Position numbers and translations under genes: made by a program. A stretch of 8,655 nt of DNA from Pseudomonadota bacterium (lineage in GTDB: Bacteria > Pseudomonadota > Alphaproteobacteria > Rhizobiales > Devosiaceae), in assembly GCA_023430705.1 (NCBI GenBank), contig JAEYZJ010000078.1:1-8655 (forward strand), written 5' to 3'. Every line of letters begins with the position of its first letter. Position 1 is the stretch's first letter. Under the pieces are notes generated by a model. The model saw only the letters and a list, made by a program, of their open reading frames with translations. It made no database searches and had not been told where the DNA came from. Positions 1-4,997 of this stretch are shown here, piece by piece.

Positions 1-41
1 TGGCGAGTCACACTTGCGGCATGTATCGAGGGGTCGGAACT

Positions 42-129
42 GATGCGACGTGAGACTTTGACGTGAAAATCGCACCAAGGAGGTGAAGCTCTCTGGTGAC
101 ACGATGCGACGCTTTGAGGTGCGGAAAAC
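42..129. repeat. Imperfect direct repeat (two copies) in the leader
   Basis: GATGCGACG occurs at 42-50 and again at 103-111. In both places it is followed, with a small gap, by a matching segment: TTTGACGTG then AAAA in the first copy, TTTGAGGTG, CGG, AAAA in the second. The copies are roughly 27-29 bp each and 61 bp apart. This is seen directly in the sequence. Its meaning is unknown; it could be a duplicated regulator site, part of a structured RNA, or decay of an older duplication. Confidence 0.45.
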
Positions 130-245
130 TGTAGCGTGACCAACAGGGACGTACGGTGAGAAACCTAGAGGTTAGGCACAATCCAGCCAGCAACGGACAA
201 CGGCACGGACATGCCTATCAGTTCCATAATATATCTTATGCGAAT

Positions 246-250
246 GGAGA
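246..250 (+). promoter_or_regulatory. Ribosome binding site deciding the start at 261
   Basis: GGAGA lies 10 nt before the ATG at 261. The frame stays open upstream to a GTG at 156, but the added 35 residues (rich in N, H, G and Q) do not look like the family's N-terminus, and they cross the low-GC leader. I therefore place the start at 261. Confidence 0.6.
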
Positions 251-260
251 ATGCGCAGCA

Positions 261-998
261 ATGAGTCTCGTCGAGGATCTCGCCCACCACCTGGTTGCGG
301 CCCACCGAGCCGGACGTCACGACGTCGATGCCAGGCCCTATTCCGAGCTCGATCGTGAGACGGCCCTCGCTGTTCAGCTGCGTGTCATGCAGCTTCTCGG
401 CGAAACCCCCGGCCTGATCAAGACCGCGGTCGCCCCCGACGGCATGGGCGTTGCTGCACCGATCTTCGCGTCGCGCTTCGGCCAGTCGCCGTCGTTCCGG
501 CTTCCGGCGGCCAATGTCACCGGGCTCGAACTGGAAGTCGGACTGGTGCTCGACCGCGACCTGGACGTCGAAACGGCGCGCCGCGACGAACTCGAGATCA
601 TCGAGGCCATCGACTACTACTTCGTCGGCATCGAGATCTGCGGCACCCGCTTCATCGATCGCACTGTCGCCGGCTTCAATGGCGGGCTCGCCGATGGGAT
701 GTCGGCGCTCGGCTACGTCATGAACCCGGCGCATCGCGAACTCGGCGCCGAGATCGACGACTTCGAGGTCGAGCTGGAGTTTTCCGGCGCCACGATCCAT
801 TCGGCCCCCGCCAGGCACTCGTTCGGCACTGTGCTGAGCTCGTTCGTCGCCTATGCGAAGAACCAGAACCCGGCGTTCCCGCTGAAGGCCGGCACCATAG
901 TCACCACCGGTTCGCTTTGCGGCCTCGTTCCCGTCACGGGCACCGGGCATGTGAAGGGTCGACTTGGCAATTACGTCGTCGACTTCGACATCGTCTGA
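261..998 (+). CDS. FAH-family enzyme, 2-oxopent-4-enoate hydratase (MhpD)-like
   Basis: Predicted soluble enzyme of 245 residues, close to the usual 255-270 for MhpD-type hydratases. Members of this family hydrate 2-hydroxy-dienoates, or decarboxylate or hydrolyse beta-keto compounds, using a divalent metal. Visible landmarks: K54 in GLIKTA, the acidic pair E90-x-E92 in GLELEVGLVLDRDL (metal ligands in the family), E125 and R130 in GIEICGTRFID, and the C-terminal core GTIVTTGSLCGLVPV at 211-225. Two segments diverge from typical MhpD: the family's ADN is ADG (144-146), and the usual WLAN helix reads SSFVAY (193-198). The exact substrate is therefore uncertain. It lies 14 bp upstream of mazG and is probably co-transcribed with it. 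No other aromatic-degradation genes are nearby, so a metabolite-repair role is as plausible as catabolism. The family call is firm; the reaction is not. Confidence 0.8.
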   Translation: MSLVEDLAHHLVAAHRAGRHDVDARPYSELDRETALAVQLRVMQLLGETPGLIKTAVAPDGMGVAAPIFASRFGQSPSFRLPAANVTGLELEVGLVLDRDLDVETARRDELEIIEAIDYYFVGIEICGTRFIDRTVAGFNGGLADGMSALGYVMNPAHRELGAEIDDFEVELEFSGATIHSAPARHSFGTVLSSFVAYAKNQNPAFPLKAGTIVTTGSLCGLVPVTGTGHVKGRLGNYVVDFDIV

Positions 999-1000
999 TC

Positions 1001-1004
1001 GGAG
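1001..1004 (+). promoter_or_regulatory. Ribosome binding site of mazG
   Basis: GGAG directly follows the stop of the upstream gene (TGA 996-998) and sits 8 nt before the ATG at 1013. This fixes the mazG start and argues against the in-frame upstream GTG at 917, which lies inside the preceding gene. Confidence 0.7.
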
Positions 1005-1012
1005 TAGCCCCA

Positions 1013-1828
1013 ATGCAGCCGTCGCGCGACATCTCTCGCCTGCTCGAGATCATGGCCGCCCTCCGGAACCCGGACGGCGGCTGCCCGTGGGACCTCGAGC
1101 AGGACTTTGCCTCGATCAGCAACTACACGATCGAGGAGGCCTACGAGGTCGCCGACGCCATCGAGCGCAAGGACTATGCGGACCTGCGCGAGGAACTCGG
1201 CGATCTCCTGCTCCAACCCGTCTACCACGCCCAGATGGCGTCTGAGCTCGGGTTGTTCGACATGGGCGACGTCGTCTACGCCATCACCGAGAAGCTGATC
1301 CGCCGTCATCCCCACGTCTTCGGCGAGGAGGCAGCACGGAGCGCCGGCGGCGCCAAGGCCAAATGGGATGAGGTGAAGGCCGACGAGCGGGCCCGAAAGG
1401 CCGCCCGCAGGGAGGCCGCAAGCTCGATCCTCGACGACGTGCCGCAGGTGCTCCCTGCCCTTGCCCGCGCCGAGAAGCTGAGTCGCCGCGCCGCCTCGGT
1501 CCAGTTCGACTGGCCCGACTGGCGCGAAACCCTCGGCAAGGTGCGCGAGGAACTGGACGAGGTCGCCGCCGCGGCGGAAGCCGAAGACAAGGCCCAGGTC
1601 CAGGAGGAACTCGGCGATCTGCTTTTCGCGGCCGCCAACCTCGCCCGAAAGCTCGGCATCGAACCCGAGGCGGCGCTGCGCGACGCCAATGCCAAGTTCA
1701 GCCGTCGTTTCCGCTATGTCGAGAGCCGCGCCGCGGAAGACGGCGTGCCGCTGGCCGAAGCCGGCCTCGAGCGCCTTGACGGTTACTGGAACGAGATTCG
1801 GGACCGGGATCGCTCAGGCGGCGTCTGA
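1013..1828 (+). CDS. mazG: Nucleoside triphosphate pyrophosphohydrolase MazG
   Basis: All-alpha NTP pyrophosphohydrolase of 271 residues (E. coli MazG has 263). It hydrolyses NTPs and dNTPs, including damaged or non-canonical ones, to the monophosphate and pyrophosphate in the cytoplasm; in E. coli it also lowers ppGpp indirectly. Both MazG repeats are present. The N-terminal one has CPWD at 24-27, EEAYE at 41-45 and EELGD at 60-64, which supply the Mg-binding acidic residues. The C-terminal one has EELDE at 179-183 and EELGD at 198-202, followed by the conserved KFSRRF at 228-233 and a YW near the end (258-259). All expected acidic residues are kept, so the enzyme should be active. It is preceded at 14 bp by the FAH-family gene, and its last 15 bp overlap the end of the convergent hflX. 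The stop at 1826-1828 is followed immediately by hflX coding sequence, so there is no separate terminator region. Confidence 0.96.
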   Translation: MQPSRDISRLLEIMAALRNPDGGCPWDLEQDFASISNYTIEEAYEVADAIERKDYADLREELGDLLLQPVYHAQMASELGLFDMGDVVYAITEKLIRRHPHVFGEEAARSAGGAKAKWDEVKADERARKAARREAASSILDDVPQVLPALARAEKLSRRAASVQFDWPDWRETLGKVREELDEVAAAAEAEDKAQVQEELGDLLFAAANLARKLGIEPEAALRDANAKFSRRFRYVESRAAEDGVPLAEAGLERLDGYWNEIRDRDRSGGV

Positions 1829-1832
1829 TCCC
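1806..1832. repeat. Inverted repeat spanning the convergent mazG and hflX stop codons
   Basis: GGGATC (1806-1811) and GATCCC (1827-1832) can form a 6-bp stem around a 15-nt loop that contains the hflX stop; the mazG stop overlaps the right arm. Neither side has a T-run, so it is not a canonical intrinsic terminator. It could weakly mark the transcript ends of both convergent units, or be chance. Confidence 0.3.
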
Positions 1833-3196
1833 TCGATCCGGCCCGCAAAGCGTTCGGTGAAGCTGTTCTTGTGCCGTGGCTCCACGCGCACTTCGTAAAC
1901 CTGCCCGTCCTCGTCCGGCTCTTCCTTGCCGATGATTTCGGTGTGACCGTAGAGCCAGCCGACATCGGCGCCGGCGGTGTGCGGCACGTGCACCCGGTAG
2001 GTGCGCCCCTGCCCGGCCAGCACCTGCTCGATCGTGCCGAGCAGCGCATCCAGGCCTTCCCCCGTCTGCGCCGACACCGGCACCGACGCAGCCACCTTGC
2101 CGGCGGGCTTAAGCGTCGCCAGCGCCGGGATGGTGCCGTCGGCATCGCGCTCCAGCAGGTCGAGCTTGTTCCACACTTCGATGACCGGCGTGTTCTCCGC
2201 CGATACGCCGAGTTCTTCGAGGACTTTCAGCACGTCCGCCGCCTGCGCGGCATGGTCCGGATTGGCCACGTCGCGCACATGCAGGATCACATGCGCCTCG
2301 AGAACTTCTTCCAGCGTCGCCCGGAACGCCGCGATGAGGTCGGTCGGCAGGTCGGAAACGAAGCCCACCGTGTCCGACAGCATCACCTCGCGACCGTGCG
2401 GCAGCGCGATCTTGCGCACCGTGGTATCGAGCGTTGCGAACAGCAGGTCCTTGGCGAACACCCCTGCCCCGGTCAAGGCATTGAAGATGCTGGATTTGCC
2501 GGCATTGGTGTAACCAACCAGAGCCACCACCTGGAATGGTACGGCGTCCCGGCGACCCTTTTGCTGGCCGCGCGTTTGCCTAACCTTTTCAATGCGTTCC
2601 TCGAGCATCTTGATGCGCTCTTGGAGTTGGCGGCGGTCACTTTCCAGCTGCGTCTCGCCAGGGCCGCCCATGAAGCCGAACCCGCCCGATCCACGCTGAC
2701 GTTCAAGGTGAGTCCAGCTGCGGACCAGCCTGCTCTTCTGGTAATTGAGGTGCGCCAGCTCGACCTGCAGCACGCCCTCGCGCGTTGCGGCGCGCTCCCC
2801 GAAAATCTCGAGGATGAGCCCCGTCCGGTCCAGCACCTTGGCGCCGGTTTCCTTCTCGAGGTTGCGTTGCTGGATCGGATGCAGCGCCGCGTCGACGAGG
2901 AGGAGCTCGATGTCCTCCTGCTGGACCCGGCTGGCCAGCTCTTCCACATGCCCGCCGCCGATGAAGGTCGCAGGCTTGATCTCGCGGACCTTGGCGACCT
3001 CCGAGAAGACGATGTCGACGTTGATCGCGCCAGCCAGCCCTTCGAACTCGGCCTTCCGTGCCTCGATCGAATGGGTCGTTGCGCGGCCACGCACATCGGG
3101 CACGACCAATCCTACGCGGGTCGGTGCTTCGCGCTGATCTATGAAAGCCTGCGGGCCGCCCTTCCCGGCGGCCTCGCCATCGTGTTCGTCACCCAT
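1814..3196 (-). CDS. hflX: GTPase HflX
   Basis: Ribosome-associated GTPase of the TRAFAC/Obg-HflX class, 460 residues. HflX binds the 50S subunit and splits stalled or heat-damaged 70S ribosomes. The N-terminal HflX domain includes GGGHVEEL at 80-87 and the family signature GGPGETQLE at 177-185, followed by a charged, probably coiled-coil helix (186-212). The G domain is complete: G1 GYTNAGKSS at 228-236, G2 around FATLDTT at 253-259, G3 DTVG at 275-278, G4 NKLD at 343-346 and G5 SAQTG at 375-379. A C-terminal domain of about 70 residues follows. The ATG at 3196 has its Shine-Dalgarno inside the end of hfq, and only 8 bp separate the two genes, so it is probably co-transcribed and translationally coupled with hfq. 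The 3' end overlaps mazG tail to tail. I see no defect. Confidence 0.97.
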   Translation of the reverse strand: MGDEHDGEAAGKGGPQAFIDQREAPTRVGLVVPDVRGRATTHSIEARKAEFEGLAGAINVDIVFSEVAKVREIKPATFIGGGHVEELASRVQQEDIELLLVDAALHPIQQRNLEKETGAKVLDRTGLILEIFGERAATREGVLQVELAHLNYQKSRLVRSWTHLERQRGSGGFGFMGGPGETQLESDRRQLQERIKMLEERIEKVRQTRGQQKGRRDAVPFQVVALVGYTNAGKSSIFNALTGAGVFAKDLLFATLDTTVRKIALPHGREVMLSDTVGFVSDLPTDLIAAFRATLEEVLEAHVILHVRDVANPDHAAQAADVLKVLEELGVSAENTPVIEVWNKLDLLERDADGTIPALATLKPAGKVAASVPVSAQTGEGLDALLGTIEQVLAGQGRTYRVHVPHTAGADVGWLYGHTEIIGKEEPDEDGQVYEVRVEPRHKNSFTERFAGRIEGSDAA

Positions 3197-3204
3197 GGGC
3201 TATA

Positions 3205-3453
3205 TCAGTCCTCGCCGGGATGTTCCGGATCGAACAGCTGTATCGGAGCCCCCGGCATGATCGTCGAGATCGCATGCTTGTAGACCAGTTGCGACTGCGC
3301 ATCGCGGCGCAGAAGCAGGCAGAAATTGTCGAACCAGGTGATGACCCCCTGCAGTTTGACCCCGTTCACGAGGAAGATGGTGACCGGGACCTTCTGCTTG
3401 CGGACATGGTTGAGAAAGGCGTCCTGGAGATTCTGAGTCTTTTCGCTGGGCAT
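3205..3453 (-). CDS. hfq: RNA chaperone Hfq
   Basis: Sm-like hexameric RNA chaperone of 82 residues that pairs small RNAs with mRNAs and helps control mRNA stability and translation; in alphaproteobacteria it affects nitrogen metabolism and stress responses. Visible Sm1 and Sm2 motifs: NLQDAFLN (8-15), the rim basic residues R18, K19 and K21, VNGVKLQGVI (29-38), FDNF with F44, and the Sm2 core VYKHAIS (57-63) whose K59-H60 line the proximal uridine pocket. The C-terminal tail is short (about 15 residues), as is common in this class. I chose the start at 3453 because AGAGG lies 7 nt upstream and because MPSEKTQNLQ matches relatives. An in-frame ATG at 3471 and a GTG at 3534 would only add residues of non-family appearance. 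hflX follows after 8 bp; ntrX lies 164 bp upstream. Confidence 0.97.
   Translation of the reverse strand: MPSEKTQNLQDAFLNHVRKQKVPVTIFLVNGVKLQGVITWFDNFCLLLRRDAQSQLVYKHAISTIMPGAPIQLFDPEHPGED
3209..3213 (-). promoter_or_regulatory. hflX ribosome binding site inside the hfq 3' end
   Basis: On the - strand GAGGA lies 12 nt before the hflX ATG and encodes part of the last residues of Hfq (GED then stop). Ribosomes finishing hfq would uncover or reuse this site, which fits translational coupling. Confidence 0.5.
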
Positions 3454-3460
3454 TCCTTGG

Positions 3461-3465
3461 CCTCT
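3461..3465 (-). promoter_or_regulatory. hfq ribosome binding site
   Basis: AGAGG on the - strand, 7 nt before the ATG at 3453. It decides that start over the upstream ATG (3471) and GTG (3534) in the same frame. Confidence 0.6.
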
Positions 3466-3552
3466 TGTCATGTGGGGGCGAACCGGCCTGGACCGGGTCA
3501 GCCCGTCTGGTGGGGCAGCAGTCGCCACCGCCACTGCCTCGCGCGCCGTCGA

Positions 3553-3570
3553 TTTCCCATCGCGGGGAAA
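3553..3570 (-). other. Hairpin in the hfq leader
   Basis: TTTCCC and GGGAAA form a 6-bp stem with a 6-nt loop, about 100 nt before the hfq start. No T-run follows, so it is unlikely to be an intrinsic terminator. It would sit near the 5' end of the hfq mRNA if the candidate promoter just upstream is real. Confidence 0.35.
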
Positions 3571-3581
3571 CTATGGCACAG

Positions 3582-3611
3582 AAGATATCGAGTGCCTACC
3601 CGCCGGAGCAA
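3582..3611 (-). promoter_or_regulatory. Candidate sigma-70-type promoter for hfq-hflX
   Basis: On the - strand TTGCTC (3611-3606) and TATCTT (3587-3582) are separated by 18 bp. The TTG core of the -35 box and four of six bases of the -10 box match. This would start transcription near 3575 and leave a leader of roughly 120 nt before hfq. The match is weak; hfq may equally be read through from ntrX. Confidence 0.25.
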
Positions 3612-3618
3612 GTCCGGC
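3602..3618 (-). terminator. Hairpin at the ntrX stop codon, possible weak terminator
   Basis: GCCGGA-CTTGC-TCCGGC forms a 6-bp GC-rich stem with a 5-nt loop, beginning at the last base of the ntrX TAG stop. No T-run follows, so it may protect the 3' end or slow transcription rather than terminate it alone. Confidence 0.3.
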
Positions 3619-4997
3619 TAGAGGCCGAGGGATTTTATCTTTCGGTGCAGGGCACTGCGCTCCATTCCGACAAACTCGGCCGTCTTCGAGATGTTCCCGC
3701 CGAACCGCTCGATCTGCGCCATCAGGTACTGCCGCTCGAACACTTCGCGGGCATCCCGCAACGGCAGGCTCATCAAGTGGGCGGACGAGTCGCTGTCACC
3801 CACGGTCGGCAGCACTTCGCCGATGTCGGGCGGCAGCAGCGCCGCGGTGATGACGCCGTCCGAGGGCGCCTGGTCCTTCACCAGGATCAGCAGCCGCTCG
3901 ATCGAGTTGCGCAGCTGTCGCGCGTTGCCCGGCCAGTCCTGCGCCTGCAGCACGGCCACAGCGTCGTCCCCGATCGACATGCTCCTGAGGTTGTGCAGGC
4001 GGCAAACCTGTTCGATGAACGTGTTGACCAGCGGCGGAATGTCCTCGCGCCGCTCCTTGAGGGGTGTCAGGTGCAGGGGCACGATCGAGAGCCGGTGGAA
4101 CAGGTCGGACCTGAACTGCCCCTGCTCGATCAGCGCCGCGACGTTCTGCGAACTGGAGGAGATGATCCGCACGTCGATCGGCACCGCCACCACGCCGCCC
4201 ACGCGGTTGAACTTGCTCTCGACGAGCGTCCGCAGCAGGGCCTGCTGCGCCGGCTGCGGCAGGGTCGCCACTTCCGAGAGGTACAACGTGCCACCATGCG
4301 CCCGCTCGAGGGCGCCGACTTCGGTCCGCAGGATGCCCGACTTCTCGCGCGTCTCGCGGCCGAACAGCACCACGCCGACCTCGTCGGGTGAGTAGAGCGA
4401 GCAGTTGATCTCGACGAAGGGCGCTTCCGCCCGCGCGCTCTTCTGGTGGATCAGGCGAGCCGCGAGCCCCTTCCCCGTGCCGGACGACCCGGAGATGAAG
4501 ATGCGCGAGTTGGTCGGGGCGGATTTCTCGATCACTGCCTTCACGGCCTGCATCGCCGGCGAGTTGCCGACGATCTCGACCGTCTTGCTCGAGCGCTCGC
4601 GCAGGTCGGCGACCTCGTTCTTCAGGCGGGCCGCTTCCATGGCCCGCTGGGTGATCAGCAGCAGCCGATCGACCTTGAACGGCTTCTCTATGTAGTCGTA
4701 GGCGCCGCGCCGGATGGCGCTCACCGCAGTCTCGACATTGCCGTGCCCGGAGATCATCACCACCGGCATGTCGGGATGCTGGCTCTGGAACTCGTCCAGC
4801 AGCTGCAGGCCGTCGAGACGGCTGCCCTGCATCCAGATATCGAGGAAGACGAGGCTCGGCCGCCGCCGGGCGATCTCGTTGAGCCCGGAATCGGCGTCGT
4901 GCGCCTGCCGGGTCTGGTATCCCTCGTCCTCAAGAATACCCGCGATCAGGTCGCGGATATCGTCCTCGTCATCGATGATCAGAATGTCGAGGGCCAT
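3618..4997 (-). CDS. ntrX: Nitrogen assimilation response regulator NtrX, with degenerate Walker motifs
   Basis: NtrC-family response regulator of 459 residues, partner of the kinase NtrY. Receiver domain 1-120: acidic pocket D9, D10, E11; phospho-acceptor D53; S83; K105 in EKPF; the NtrX-typical insert GSRLDGLQLLD at 58-68. AAA+ domain about 140-375: Walker A GSSGTGKG at 170-177, arginine-finger region FRSDLFHRL at 295-303, sensor II GNARQLRN at 357-364. The C-terminal Fis-type helix-turn-helix is GNISKTAEFVG then ALHRKIKSLGL (434-459). The sigma-54-contacting GAFTGA loop is absent, as is known for this family, so it probably acts without sigma-54. Unusually, the Walker B segment reads LYLSEVATLP (238-247): the Mg-coordinating Asp is Ser241. 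Walker A ends in KG instead of KE. ATP hydrolysis is therefore doubtful, while phosphorylation and DNA binding look intact. Its ATG overlaps the ntrY stop (TGATG), which implies coupled translation. Confidence 0.95.
   Translation of the reverse strand: MALDILIIDDEDDIRDLIAGILEDEGYQTRQAHDADSGLNEIARRRPSLVFLDIWMQGSRLDGLQLLDEFQSQHPDMPVVMISGHGNVETAVSAIRRGAYDYIEKPFKVDRLLLITQRAMEAARLKNEVADLRERSSKTVEIVGNSPAMQAVKAVIEKSAPTNSRIFISGSSGTGKGLAARLIHQKSARAEAPFVEINCSLYSPDEVGVVLFGRETREKSGILRTEVGALERAHGGTLYLSEVATLPQPAQQALLRTLVESKFNRVGGVVAVPIDVRIISSSSQNVAALIEQGQFRSDLFHRLSIVPLHLTPLKERREDIPPLVNTFIEQVCRLHNLRSMSIGDDAVAVLQAQDWPGNARQLRNSIERLLILVKDQAPSDGVITAALLPPDIGEVLPTVGDSDSSAHLMSLPLRDAREVFERQYLMAQIERFGGNISKTAEFVGMERSALHRKIKSLGL

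Larger units (their letters stand above)
1..260. other. Leader/intergenic region upstream of the FAH-family gene; no supported gene
   Basis: By my count the GC content is about 52%, clearly below the genes that follow. Reading from the left edge, all three + frames stop by position 66, so any gene entering from the left ends within about 20 codons. The longest - strand reading frame (193 to 8) starts with TTG and resembles no family I know. The region holds an imperfect direct repeat (42-70 and 103-129) and a perfect Shine-Dalgarno-like AAGGAGGTGA at 77-86 with only tiny open frames behind it: GTG at 96, 12 codons, and ATG at 104, 11 codons. An interrupted palindrome AACCT-AG-AGGTT lies at 162-173. 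The AT-rich stretch 223-239 contains CATAAT (225-230), a plausible -10 box for the downstream gene, but I see no good -35 box at the right distance. Confidence 0.6.

Noticed and set aside
96..134. Leader peptide behind AAGGAGGTGA (GTG at 96, 12 codons)
   Set aside because: The core GGAGG is 12 nt from the GTG, the peptide has no attenuator-like codon run, and no terminator/antiterminator pair is visible downstream.
8..193. 61-codon - strand frame in the leader
   Set aside because: TTG start, no family resemblance, and it crosses the direct repeat and low-GC region.
156..260. N-terminal extension of the FAH-family gene from GTG 156
   Set aside because: The extra 35 residues do not fit the family, and the ATG at 261 has its own Shine-Dalgarno at a good distance.
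1871..3283. 470-codon open frame on the + strand opposite hflX
   Set aside because: Same antisense effect; hflX on the - strand has all G motifs and the family signature.
3465..4391. 308-codon + strand frame opposite ntrX
   Set aside because: Composition is that of a shadow (R, H, Q, D rich, no recognisable domain), and it lies opposite a complete NtrX.
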